Assembly: GCA_050290225.1 (NCBI GenBank)
Contig: JBNKHG010000075.1
Coordinates: 1-64,000 of the forward strand
DNA: 64,000 nt
Direction: 5' to 3'
From: JBNKHG01 sp050290225
GTDB lineage: Bacteria; Pseudomonadota; Gammaproteobacteria; Pseudomonadales; Cellvibrionaceae
Position 1 is the stretch's first letter, and each line of letters starts with the position of its first letter. Shown one piece after another: positions 1 through 8,428 of the stretch. Under the pieces are notes generated by a model, which saw nothing but the letters and a program-made list of their open reading frames with translations, had not been told where the DNA came from and ran no database searches. The position numbers and the translations under genes are program-made.

Positions 1-519
1 GAGGGGATAGGGTTTATCCTTGGGTGAGGGATCAGGCACCCCGCCGAGAACGTTATCCAACCACCCATGATAGTGCCCGCCAAAACGCAAAAAGTAAGGC
101 TTACCGGTATGGGCTCGGGCAAGCCTTAGTGCCAATTGCACTGCTTCGCTACCCGTTACGCCAAATTTAACCTGCTCGGCGCAGGGAACGTACTGAATGA
201 GTTTTTCGGCAACAACAATATCGTCCTCGGAAAAAGTGATACCGGACGTAGAACAAACCGATCGTTGGTCGATGTAATTTTGAAGTGATTGAATATAGTC
301 AGGATGCCGGTGGCCAAGAATATTCGGTCCCAGGCATCCCATGAAATCAATATATTTATTGCCTTCGACGTCCCAAAAACAGGCCCCTGCGGCTTGAGAC
401 TGGAAGATTCGGGGGTCGGGTTGTTCCATTATCTTCTGGGAAAAGTTGGTATGGCCAGACGGGAATATCTTATTGAATTCCTCTGTCAATTTTACATTGT
501 TTATTACTTTGGATGTCAC
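1..519 (-). CDS. Class III (HemL-like) aminotransferase, N-terminal part
   Basis: Only the first ~173 residues are inside the window; the frame stays open to base 1. The protein resembles PLP-dependent class III aminotransferases of the glutamate-1-semialdehyde aminomutase/aspartate aminotransferase family. Visible family signatures are FWDVEGNKYIDFMG, LGPNILGHRHPD, a VKFGVTGSEAVQLALRLARA stretch that normally binds PLP phosphate, and FGGHYHGW. The PLP lysine lies beyond the edge. The GTG at 519 is preferred because AAAGGAG sits 9 nt upstream; an in-frame ATG at 528 abuts that ribosome-binding site. It follows the MFS gene by 52 nt, so it is probably the last visible gene of the aldehyde dehydrogenase-MFS-aminotransferase operon. 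Substrate unknown. Confidence 0.88.
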   Translation of the reverse strand, partial: MTSKVINNVKLTEEFNKIFPSGHTNFSQKIMEQPDPRIFQSQAAGACFWDVEGNKYIDFMGCLGPNILGHRHPDYIQSLQNYIDQRSVCSTSGITFSEDDIVVAEKLIQYVPCAEQVKFGVTGSEAVQLALRLARAHTGKPYFLRFGGHYHGWLDNVLGGVPDPSPKDKPYPL

Positions 520-571
520 TTTAACCATCTCCTTTAAAAGGGGTTTAGTTTTCTTAAGGCCTTTAGTTACG

Positions 572-1912
572 TCAGGTCACTTGTCCGGCTAAGGCGTCAA
601 TCTTCTTAGCTTTAATGTTATCGTCGTGTTTCTGGACGGGTTCTTCGTTTCGCTGCCTTGCTGCCAGGTCATCATCAACACACTTCCCGGCACGCCAAAA
701 ACAATACGTGGCACCAAATGCGGCGGTGGCAACGACGACCATGGCAACGGGTAGGCCTTCAGCACCCAATGCGGGGGTCAGCACATCACTCAATAGGCCG
801 ACAAATTGCGGGCCGAGCCCCATCGCCACGAGATTAAGTATTAACGCGGAAAAAGCCGCCGCAATTGATCGCATTCGATCGTGCACCAGCCGTTGCATCA
901 GCGCGACTGTTGGCCCGTAAAAAAACAAAAGCAATACGTTCATAAAAACCAGTGACCACAACGATATTAATTTATGACCACTTAACACCATGACCACAGC
1001 ACACGGAAAGACAAGCGCGACACCTATCGCAATCAGATTAAGCAACCCACGCAGATTTCGGGAATAAAAACGATCAGCGATATAGCCTCCAAACCAGGTT
1101 CCCAACAGGCCCCCAAAACCCATAATGAGGCCAAGCCAAACACCCAGTTCGCCGGTGCCCATTTCATATCTACGGATAAAGAAAACGGCCTCCCATTGGC
1201 CGAAACCAATGCCGACGACATTTGCTAAAGTAAAAGCGAGTACCAGATAGCGATAGGTTTCGATTCGCCAGAGTATCCTCACGGTCTCCCAAAAGGGAAT
1301 CTGCTCATGGCGAGCTGAGTTTTCCGGGCGCTCGCTTTTGCGCGGTTCAAGCAAAGTCATTCTGATCAACACCGCGGCGATAAGGCCAAAAACACTGACG
1401 ACAAAAAATGCCATACGCCAGCCATAATATTCGTTGATCCAGCCCGCAAACAGGTAGCTGACAATTATGCTGATGGAAATGCCAGCCATGTAAATAGCAA
1501 AGGCCCTGTTGCGCTCATGGGTTTCAAAATAGTCACCCAACAGGGAATAAGCGGGCGGAAATACGCCAGCCTCGCCAACAGCCGCACCAATACGGACCAA
1601 CATCAATTGGAAAAAGTGAGTGACAAAACCGGTCATCATCATCATCACGCCCCACATACCAATGGCCAGAGAGGCGATGGTGACTCGATTGCCCCGGTCG
1701 GCCCACCGGGCGATGGGAATCCCCAAAGTCGCATAGAACAGCGCGAAGGCAAGACCCGTTAGAAAACCCAACTGGGTATCACTGAGATGCAGCTCCTGCT
1801 TCATGGACTCCATGAGGATGCCAATCATAATCCGGTCCATAAAACTGAGGGTGTACACCGCCGTGAGTAAAATCAGGGCATAGCGCTTATAGCCTTGAGT
1901 CAGTGATTTCAT
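572..1912 (-). CDS. MFS transporter, spinster-like
   Basis: A 446-residue inner-membrane protein with about 12 hydrophobic segments in two halves. The TM1 region (YTLSFMDRIMIGILMESMKQEL) and the loop 2-3 motif GIPIARWADRGNR are typical of the spinster-like branch of the major facilitator superfamily. The C-terminal tail after the last helix is charged and cytoplasmic. It starts 15 nt after the aldehyde dehydrogenase stop codon and is followed 52 nt later by a class III aminotransferase, so the three are probably co-transcribed. Import of the compound that the two enzymes process is a reasonable inference, but the substrate cannot be read from the sequence. Confidence 0.85.
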   Translation of the reverse strand: MKSLTQGYKRYALILLTAVYTLSFMDRIMIGILMESMKQELHLSDTQLGFLTGLAFALFYATLGIPIARWADRGNRVTIASLAIGMWGVMMMMTGFVTHFFQLMLVRIGAAVGEAGVFPPAYSLLGDYFETHERNRAFAIYMAGISISIIVSYLFAGWINEYYGWRMAFFVVSVFGLIAAVLIRMTLLEPRKSERPENSARHEQIPFWETVRILWRIETYRYLVLAFTLANVVGIGFGQWEAVFFIRRYEMGTGELGVWLGLIMGFGGLLGTWFGGYIADRFYSRNLRGLLNLIAIGVALVFPCAVVMVLSGHKLISLWSLVFMNVLLLFFYGPTVALMQRLVHDRMRSIAAAFSALILNLVAMGLGPQFVGLLSDVLTPALGAEGLPVAMVVVATAAFGATYCFWRAGKCVDDDLAARQRNEEPVQKHDDNIKAKKIDALAGQVT

Positions 1913-1927
1913 GAGGATCTTCGGACC

Positions 1928-3436
1928 TTAGAGTTGAACCCAGGTGGTTTTTATGTGGGTGTATTCCTCGATGGCATGCAGCGACCGGTCGCGGCCAAAG
2001 CCGGATTGCTTGTAGCCGCCAAACGGTAAGGCCATGTCATAACTTCCGTCCCAGCAATTGACCCACACCGTGCCTGCCTGCAACGCTTTCGCCATGCGAT
2101 GTGCACGACTGATGTCTTGGGTCCAGACCCCTGCAGCCAACCCGTAGATGGTGTCGTTGGCGATGCGTATTGCATCTGCTTCCTCGGTAAATTCAATAAC
2201 AGAGAGAACAGGCCCGAAGATTTCCTCATGGGCGATAGTCATTTCAGGGGTGACTTCATCGTAGATCGTTGGCTGGATAAAATAGCCGCCGCTGTCTTCC
2301 CGGGCGGTTTTACCGCCGGTTAATAAATTGGCTCCTTCCCGGTTTGCGATGTCGATATAGTTCAATACCCGCTCGAATTGTGTTTTATCCACCAGGGCGC
2401 CAAAATTGGTGGCGGGATCCATCGGATCACCAGGTACCCACTCCCGGCTGGCGGCGAGGATTTTTTCGAGAAACGCCTCTTTGAGATCGCGGTGGACCAA
2501 CAGGCGGGATGGGGCGCTACAGGTCTGGCCCTGATTCCAAAAGATGGCCTTGGCGGCGGCCGTGGCGGCGGCGTCCGGATCAGGGCAGTCCGCCATAATG
2601 ATATGGGCGGATTTGCCACCGCATTCCAGGGAGACCCGCTTCATGTTCGATTGGCCGGCGTATTCCAAGAAGTATTTGCCCACCTGGGTGGAGCCGGTAA
2701 AGGCCACGGCGTCGACACCCGGGTGTAATCCCAGCGCGCGCCCCGCGGTATGACCCAGGCCGGGGACGATGTTGAGCACCCCTTCGGGTATGCCGGCTTC
2801 CAATGCCAGTTCGGCAATGCGAAGCGCGGTAAAGGGTGACTGCTCGGCGGGTTTGAGAATGACGGCGTTGCCGGCCACCAGTGCCGGCCCCAGTTTCCAG
2901 CAAGCCATCACTAGCGGCAGGTTCCAGGGCACCACGGCGGCAACGACACCAACCGGTTCACGGGTAATCAGGGCGATTGCCGTGGGATCGGTGGGGGCGA
3001 TTTCATCCAGGGTTTTGTCGGCCACTTCGCCGTACCAGCGCAGGGCTTGGGCAGCCGCCGGAATTTCGAGGGTGCTGAAAGCGATGGGCTTGCCCATGTT
3101 CAAGGTTTCCAGCACAGCCAGTTCATCCATATGGCGCTCGATCAACTCGGCGAATTTGACCAACACTTTGCCGCGTTGAGCAGGATGCAGGGCGGACCAG
3201 CGGCCGTCGTTGAAGGCGGCTCGGGCGGAGGCAACGGCCTTGTCCACATCCGCGCTGTCACAGGCTGCTACTTGCGTGATGACTTTTCCCGTTGCCGGAT
3301 TGACGACGTCGAAGGTTTCGCTGCTGATGGCATCAGACCATTTGCCGCTAATAAACGCTTGTTTCTTGACAGTCGCTCGCTCGGCCAGTGTTTGCCAATC
3401 GGCTTTTGTTTTCTTTGTCATGGTTTTCACTGTCAT
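1928..3436 (-). CDS. NAD(P)-dependent aldehyde dehydrogenase, PuuC-like
   Basis: A 502-residue class of the ALDH superfamily oxidising an aldehyde to a carboxylate. The oxyanion/NAD loop PWNLP is at ~170, the general base Glu271 in SLECGGKSAHI, and the catalytic Cys306 in NQGQTCSAPSR; the C-terminal FGGYKQSGFGRDRS signature is intact. Overall sequence is closest, from memory, to gamma-glutamyl-gamma-aminobutyraldehyde dehydrogenase (PuuC) and similar amine-catabolic enzymes. The start could also be the internal ATG at 3421; neither has a strong ribosome-binding site. First gene of a probable operon with the MFS and aminotransferase genes, 171 nt downstream of the TonB receptor. An aldehyde from amine or amino-acid breakdown is the likely substrate (inference). 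Confidence 0.92.
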   Translation of the reverse strand: MTVKTMTKKTKADWQTLAERATVKKQAFISGKWSDAISSETFDVVNPATGKVITQVAACDSADVDKAVASARAAFNDGRWSALHPAQRGKVLVKFAELIERHMDELAVLETLNMGKPIAFSTLEIPAAAQALRWYGEVADKTLDEIAPTDPTAIALITREPVGVVAAVVPWNLPLVMACWKLGPALVAGNAVILKPAEQSPFTALRIAELALEAGIPEGVLNIVPGLGHTAGRALGLHPGVDAVAFTGSTQVGKYFLEYAGQSNMKRVSLECGGKSAHIIMADCPDPDAAATAAAKAIFWNQGQTCSAPSRLLVHRDLKEAFLEKILAASREWVPGDPMDPATNFGALVDKTQFERVLNYIDIANREGANLLTGGKTAREDSGGYFIQPTIYDEVTPEMTIAHEEIFGPVLSVIEFTEEADAIRIANDTIYGLAAGVWTQDISRAHRMAKALQAGTVWVNCWDGSYDMALPFGGYKQSGFGRDRSLHAIEEYTHIKTTWVQL

Positions 3437-3536
3437 GGTTGATTCCGATTTGATTTATGAAAAAGCCATTCAGGTTGGGCGCCTGGCCGGTAATGCTGCG
3501 TGCTTGGTTTCAGGCAAAAGAACAGCGGAACAAATA

Positions 3537-3582
3537 CCCGCCCCCTTTGGTATTCTCCAAAAGCTGAACCATTGGGGGCGGG
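3537..3582 (-). terminator. GC-rich hairpin between receptor and dehydrogenase genes
   Basis: A perfect 9-bp inverted repeat, CCCGCCCCC/GGGGGCGGG, encloses 28 nt that contain a smaller CTTTGG/CCAAAG stem. It lies just after the stop codon of the TonB receptor on the minus strand and is followed there by TATTTGTT, only weakly U-rich. It may be a partial terminator or an mRNA-stabilising structure separating high receptor expression from the downstream catabolic genes. It is not a canonical strong terminator. Confidence 0.4.
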
Positions 3583-3607
3583 GAGTGGCTTTGGGGGACT
3601 CAGGTGC

Positions 3608-6103
3608 TCAATAGTTGTACTGCAGCTCTACACCCCAGGTGCGGGGCTTGTTTGGATGGCCGATGGCGGAAAAAGAATCCTTTGTAGCCCACTCCAGTGA
3701 TACATCATCCAGCACATTTTTCCCGAATAAGGATATGCGGTAATGGCCATCGTGGGTGGCCAGGGTGGCACTCAGGTTCAAAGAGCGGTAGGGATCCAGA
3801 TAGATATTGTTTCTGTCGTCACCGGGGCGCTTTCCGGTATAGGCATAATCGCTTCTCAGGGAGAGCTCCCCAATGGACAGCGGAATGTCATAAGCGACCG
3901 CCAGGTTATAGGTCACCTCGGGTATGAATCCCAGCTCATTGTCCTTGGCCAGTTCCGGGTCTGGCACGCCGTCACCATCAACATCCAGGCCGTTGAACTC
4001 TTTAATATCATTGCTCATTAACCCCAGATTACCGCTTAACGTCAAGCGCTCGGTCGCCAGCCAGGTCACCTCGGCTTCGAACCCCATCACCTCGGCGCCA
4101 CCGACATTTTCTATGCTCCTGATACTATGAACTTCTCCATCAATGAGGAGGTCAGAAACGACATGACGCTGCATATCCGTATAGTCGTTAAAGAAGGCCG
4201 CCAGATTCATGCGCAACCGGCCATCCAGCAGGTCGGTCTTCAGGCCAATTTCATAGGCCTCTACGGTTTCTTCATCATAGGGCCCAACAGCAGCCGGTTC
4301 TTCGGCTTCACTATAGTAACCCCCACTCTTAAAGCCCTTGGTCCAGGAGGCATAGGCCTGGGTGGTATCGTTGATCATCCATTGCAGGCCCACTTTCGGG
4401 CTAAAGTTCTCCCAGCTATTACTATCCTCAAAATCGAAATTACAATTGGTGCGCTTGAGCGGGTTTGAAGGATCCAGTTCACAACCGCCGCCCACGGCTG
4501 TTGGAATCCGGATATCCTTGTTTTCTTTACTGTACCGGCCACCCAGGGTCAACACCCAGTTCTCGGCCAGGGCAACCTCCCCTTGCGTAAACACTGCGAA
4601 ACTATCGTGGTTGTTGAAAATATGCATGAGATTCGCATTACCGAAAATGTCCAGCCCCCAGTGGAGTGGATAGGATTGATCAAAATAGTACAGGCCGGTG
4701 GTAAGATTGATTCGCTCGTTGACATCCACTGCGTAACGAATTTCCTGGCTGAACTGCTCCTGCTGGTAAAACGACGGAATAAAATGTATAACGCCCCAAC
4801 TTGATGTACCATCAATATCAATGGTTGATACCATATCCATCTCCCGGTAGGCCGTGACGGATGTGAGCCGCCCGGGACCGATGTCCCAGTTCACTTCATT
4901 GATGGCGTGCCACCATTCGATGGTGTTGGGGCCTGAAAGATCCTGGTCCAGCACCCGCAAATCATCACTGGGCGGCGTAAATTGACTATAAAATTCTTCA
5001 TATAGATTGCGCACGGGGGGCATGCCCGCATCCAATTCGCCGTATTCGGTAAACAGGGTGATATCCAAGGAATCTGACGGAGTGAAGACCAGAGTGGGAC
5101 GGATAATCTTGGTTCTTGACTCACCGATACGGCCACCCTGCACGTTTTTGAAATAGCCGTCGTGGTCTTTATAGATAGCAGACAGCCTGCCAGACAGCTT
5201 GCCTTCAATCAGGGCATTTTCGATGCCGAAGGCAATATCCCGGCGATCATAGGCGCCCATTGTACCCTGCACCTCAAACCCGAATTCACCCGTGGGCCGC
5301 TTGGTGCGCAAAACGACCGCACCGCCAGTGGTATTACGGCCGAATAACGTGCCCTGGGGGCCGCGTAGCATCTCAAAGGATTCCAGGTCAAAGCTGTCCG
5401 TTGTCGTACCATAATTCTGCCCCAAGGTCATGCCATTAATGGATACACCCACGGAAGGATCCATTGTTGCCGCGGTATTGGGGACACCCACGCCGCGTAT
5501 AAAAAACGTTGCCTGCCCAGGCACATAGTGCGATTCTTTCAGCGTAGCATTGGGGAATTTATAGCCGATATCGGCAATGCTTTCGAAGTGCATGGCGTCC
5601 AGTTGGTTTTCACCCAGTGCCGTGATGGAAATTGGAACATCCTGGACGTTTTCAGCACGGCCTTTTTTGGTGGCGGTTACCATAATCTCTTCCAGCACCA
5701 GTTTATCCTTTAAAGCACTGTCGCTATCAGTTTGCGCCAAGGCGCCATCCGCGCCGCCTGCGCCCACCAAAAACCCAATCACCGCCGTCAAAATATTTTT
5801 CCTGGAATTCATACTCTCTCTCCTCTCGTTATTGTTTTCATCCGATCGCTTTTCAGAAATCGTCAGAACCCCTTTATCGGAAAGACCGCCAACGAGGCCG
5901 GTGTCCAGCAACATGGCGTCGAGCGCCTGCATTACTGTGTGCCGGCCTTCGACGGCACTGCTTTTCCGGTTTACGACAAGGTTGTAGGGATAGAGAACTA
6001 ACGTTTCTGTCTGGTTCGACAGGGTGTTTAGCGATTTGATCAACGCCTGTGAGGGAATATCAAATTCATACACAGTGTCGTCAACCGGTTTTGCGTTGGC
6101 CAC
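3608..6103 (-). CDS. TonB-dependent receptor with N-terminal STN signalling domain
   Basis: Outer-membrane transducer/receptor. From the GTG at 6103 it is 831 residues. Residues ~10-85 form an STN (secretin/TonB N-terminal) domain that in this family contacts a FecR-type regulator. The plug follows a TonB-box-like EEIMVTATKK, with the QGTLFGRNTTGGAVVLRTKRP hallmark, and a barrel ends in YNY. Starts are problematic: a CTG at 6175, in frame and 24 codons upstream, would add a good signal peptide ending SVANA; an internal ATG at 5812 has a strong GAGGAG ribosome-binding site and begins a second signal peptide ending GALAQ. So the protein is either an STN-receptor fusion with an internal leader or two products from one frame. 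It lies downstream of sigma and FecR genes and has its own copy of their promoter motif. Confidence 0.88.
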   Translation of the reverse strand: MANAKPVDDTVYEFDIPSQALIKSLNTLSNQTETLVLYPYNLVVNRKSSAVEGRHTVMQALDAMLLDTGLVGGLSDKGVLTISEKRSDENNNERRESMNSRKNILTAVIGFLVGAGGADGALAQTDSDSALKDKLVLEEIMVTATKKGRAENVQDVPISITALGENQLDAMHFESIADIGYKFPNATLKESHYVPGQATFFIRGVGVPNTAATMDPSVGVSINGMTLGQNYGTTTDSFDLESFEMLRGPQGTLFGRNTTGGAVVLRTKRPTGEFGFEVQGTMGAYDRRDIAFGIENALIEGKLSGRLSAIYKDHDGYFKNVQGGRIGESRTKIIRPTLVFTPSDSLDITLFTEYGELDAGMPPVRNLYEEFYSQFTPPSDDLRVLDQDLSGPNTIEWWHAINEVNWDIGPGRLTSVTAYREMDMVSTIDIDGTSSWGVIHFIPSFYQQEQFSQEIRYAVDVNERINLTTGLYYFDQSYPLHWGLDIFGNANLMHIFNNHDSFAVFTQGEVALAENWVLTLGGRYSKENKDIRIPTAVGGGCELDPSNPLKRTNCNFDFEDSNSWENFSPKVGLQWMINDTTQAYASWTKGFKSGGYYSEAEEPAAVGPYDEETVEAYEIGLKTDLLDGRLRMNLAAFFNDYTDMQRHVVSDLLIDGEVHSIRSIENVGGAEVMGFEAEVTWLATERLTLSGNLGLMSNDIKEFNGLDVDGDGVPDPELAKDNELGFIPEVTYNLAVAYDIPLSIGELSLRSDYAYTGKRPGDDRNNIYLDPYRSLNLSATLATHDGHYRISLFGKNVLDDVSLEWATKDSFSAIGHPNKPRTWGVELQYNY

Positions 6104-6196
6104 GGAAATGCCCAGCCAGGCAAAACAAACAAGTTTCCCTACGGTGCGCGGTAAACCGAAAAAATTTGACTTCAGTTTGTTCGCGCCCTTGCGTAG

Positions 6197-6228
6197 GGTA
6201 TAACTGGCGAAAGGGAAAAACCCGCTAC
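6197..6228 (-). promoter_or_regulatory. Candidate ECF-sigma promoter for the STN receptor
   Basis: On the minus strand GTAGCGGG (followed by TTTT) and CAGTTATACC are separated by exactly 14 nt. The same two blocks with the same 14-nt spacing occur upstream of the ECF sigma gene at 8177-8208, while the sequence between the blocks differs after TTTT. The layout fits a -35/-10 pair. A transcript starting near 6190 would carry AAGGG just ahead of the CTG at 6175. Confidence 0.6.
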
Positions 6229-6301
6229 TGCCTGATCCGTTTTTTTTCAGTTTTTTATTCCCCCTGATTTTTTTATCGGGAATTGAATTTTCGAACGGTT
6301 T

Positions 6302-7498
6302 TTATTTGCCGGCTCTGATTTCCACATGGTTGTCGTCCAGGTGGCTGATTTGCAGGCCGAAGCCGGATTCCAGCACGTCGAACATGGCGTCTGTCTGGCC
6401 GATCTGGAATTGTCCGCCGATGCGCAGGGTTTTCAATTCCGGGTCGGCGATGGCGATGTTCAGGGAGGTGTAGCGGCTGACTTCCGTCACCACTTCCTCC
6501 AGGGGCTCGCCGGCAAAGACCAGCAGCCCGTCCCGCCAGGAGAGGCGCCGGGCAAGTTCCCGGCGTTCGTTATCGATCACGTTTTCCATGATGCTTTTAT
6601 CGTCACCCGCCATTACAACGCTCTGCCCCGCCACCAGGGAGCCCAACAGTTCGGTGACAGCTTCTTCGTGCGCTTTCGTTTTACCGGGTACTGTTGTTTT
6701 CGGCGGTGTCGCATCCCCTGTGCTCGCTTCGTTGGCCCCTGAATTCCTGGTCGCCGGCGAGGCCGCCGCAGGGTTGACCGCGGCGAGATCCACCCGGCCT
6801 TCCGTGACGGTGACCTTGACGGCGTGATCTTCCCGGTATACGGAAAAGGCGGTGCCCACCGCCCGGACCATGCGGGTGCCGGCATAGACTTCAAAGGGAC
6901 GGTTCGGGTTTTTCGCCACTTTAAAGTAGGCTTCGCCTTTGTGGAGCACGATGCGGCGTTTTTCGCCGCTATAGTCCACTTCCACCCTGCTGTCGGTGTT
7001 GAGCCACAGGGTGGAGCCATCCGCCAGGGTTCGGCTGACCGTCTCCCCTATGGAAGTCGCGTAAATGTTGTTCGCGCCGCCGGGCTGATTGAACAACAGT
7101 GAGGGGGACAGTACGGCGAGTGCGCCCAGCGCCAGCACCACCGATGCGGTGGCCCAGCGGCCCGGGGTTGCGTCCACCAAATGTTTGAGGCCGCCGACAA
7201 GCGCTGCAAGCAGCATGACCGGGGCCAGCAGCCAGGCTAGCAGGGTGCCGAAGAAACCGGATTTCGGTTTCGAGGCGTTACCGAGAGGCAGCATCAGTTC
7301 GGACAGCAAATCCATGTCGTTCCATGTGGAGGCGTATTGCATCAGCACTTCGCGATGGGCGGGGCTGCGGCCCATCCAGGCCTTGAGCGCCTCGATGTCC
7401 TCCCGGGTGGGGGGCTCGTCGCCTTCGAACCGGACGATCCATTGGCTGGCTTCTTCCTCGATCCGGCTTCTGTCGGGAAATTCCAGGATATTCTCCAT
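6302..7498 (-). CDS. FecR-type anti-sigma/regulatory membrane protein
   Basis: A 398-residue inner-membrane regulator that in FecI/FecR/FecA-like systems passes the signal from the receptor STN domain to the sigma factor. The N-terminal ~55 residues (EEEASQWIVRFEGDEPPT..., LKAWMGRSPAHREVL) match the cytoplasmic FecR N-terminal domain (DUF4880). Two closely spaced hydrophobic stretches lie at ~85-105 and ~117-137, unusual because most FecR proteins have one. The periplasmic FecR core (SIGETVSRTLADGSTLWLNT, GEAYFKVAKNPNRPFEV, GTAFSVY) is followed by a low-complexity linker and a C-terminal STN-interacting region. Its ATG overlaps the sigma stop codon as TAATG, implying translational coupling and equal dosage. 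Confidence 0.92.
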   Translation of the reverse strand: MENILEFPDRSRIEEEASQWIVRFEGDEPPTREDIEALKAWMGRSPAHREVLMQYASTWNDMDLLSELMLPLGNASKPKSGFFGTLLAWLLAPVMLLAALVGGLKHLVDATPGRWATASVVLALGALAVLSPSLLFNQPGGANNIYATSIGETVSRTLADGSTLWLNTDSRVEVDYSGEKRRIVLHKGEAYFKVAKNPNRPFEVYAGTRMVRAVGTAFSVYREDHAVKVTVTEGRVDLAAVNPAAASPATRNSGANEASTGDATPPKTTVPGKTKAHEEAVTELLGSLVAGQSVVMAGDDKSIMENVIDNERRELARRLSWRDGLLVFAGEPLEEVVTEVSRYTSLNIAIADPELKTLRIGGQFQIGQTDAMFDVLESGFGLQISHLDDNHVEIRAGK

Positions 7499-8097
7499 TA
7501 TTTAATTCTCCCTGTTTCGCTGCTGATTACGGCGGAGAGTTGCCCTTCCGCCCCTTCCGTGACGATTCTGTCCCGGTAGCGTTCGGCTATCACGTTGTTG
7601 CACTGGCGGATGCCCTTCACCAGGTGTTTTTCCGTGGTGCTGATGGCAATGCCCAGGTGTTCGGATATCTCCTTGTGGGACATGCCATAGACTTTTTTCA
7701 GCAGGAACACCTTGCGGCATTGCGGCGCCAGTGTGGCCACCGCTTCGCAGAAGATACCCAGTTTTTGCTGTGCCATGACGTTCGCTTCCAGGTTGTCGTC
7801 TTCCAATAGAATCTCCGAGTACTCGAAATCCTCTATATAGTCGGTGATTTTTCTGGATTTTTTACTGAATTCCGACAGCACCAGGTTTTTGGCGATGCGG
7901 AACAGAAAGGCCTTGGGCTCGTCGATCCGCTTCTTTTTCTCCGCCTCGAAGGCCCGCAGGAACGCCTCCTGGGAGATATCCTCAATATCGGGCGTGGGAA
8001 TCAGGTGGCGGGAGATAAAGTGCTTCAGGGAGACCTGGTTCTGCAGGAAGGTCTCCAGAATGTTATAGCGGCGATTTGGCTTCTTTTTATTCTGCAT
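7498..8097 (-). CDS. ECF-family RNA polymerase sigma factor (FecI-like)
   Basis: A 199-residue extracytoplasmic-function sigma factor. Region 2 contains DIEDISQEAFLRAFEA and PKAFLFRIAKNLVLS (-10 recognition, core binding), and region 4 contains LAPQCRKVFLLKKVYGMSHKEI plus AISTTEKHLVKGI (helix-turn-helix for the -35). It has a lysine-rich N-terminus. It is the first gene of a sigma-FecR-TonB receptor locus and overlaps FecR as TAATG. A motif shared with the receptor promoter lies ~80-110 nt upstream, suggesting that the sigma factor activates its own gene, unlike the classical E. coli fecI arrangement. Confidence 0.93.
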   Translation of the reverse strand: MQNKKKPNRRYNILETFLQNQVSLKHFISRHLIPTPDIEDISQEAFLRAFEAEKKKRIDEPKAFLFRIAKNLVLSEFSKKSRKITDYIEDFEYSEILLEDDNLEANVMAQQKLGIFCEAVATLAPQCRKVFLLKKVYGMSHKEISEHLGIAISTTEKHLVKGIRQCNNVIAERYRDRIVTEGAEGQLSAVISSETGRIK

Positions 8098-8176
8098 CAG
8101 GTAGAACCCAACCCTCTTTTTAGTCTATGAAACTATAAGCCCCGGCAATCCGTGAATCGCAAGGACCCTTTCAAGA

Positions 8177-8208
8177 GGTATAACTGATCAGTGGCGAAAA
8201 CCCGCTAC
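8177..8208 (-). promoter_or_regulatory. Candidate autoregulated ECF-sigma promoter
   Basis: Minus-strand GTAGCGGG (followed by TTTT) and CAGTTATACC separated by 14 nt, the same blocks and spacing as at 6197-6228 ahead of the receptor gene. The transcript would have a leader of about 70 nt before the sigma ATG. Shared sequence at two regulatory positions of a single signalling locus is the evidence for its role. Confidence 0.6.
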
Positions 8209-8373
8209 TTCATTATAGATTTTTTTGATGCAGACGAGTCGCGGGGGCATGCTCCCGGGTTTCGATTGCAGCATCATTGCGTTGCCCACCCTAAAACTCT
8301 AAATCTGGTGAGCGTAAAACCTGAGAACACGCCGGTATTCAACAAAAGAGTTACAAAAAAACAGTGCGTTATG

Positions 8374-8428
8374 CGGTAACTACAGGTGAACTTGAACCAC
8401 CGGACCCAGCATTACGAATGCACACGCG
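8374..8428 (-). other. tRNA-like 3' half (possible tRNA remnant)
   Basis: On the minus strand, immediately after the histidine kinase stop codon, an anticodon-loop-like TTCGTAA is flanked by only three stem pairs (GCA/TGC). A convincing T-arm follows: GGTGG, loop TTCAAGT, TCACC. The next seven bases are followed by ACC rather than ACCA. No D-arm or matching 5' acceptor strand is seen in the kinase gene. It could be a degenerate Thr(CGU)-like tRNA relic or attachment-site scar, or chance. The rest of the 8,098-8,428 gap holds only the promoter motif described separately. Confidence 0.3.
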
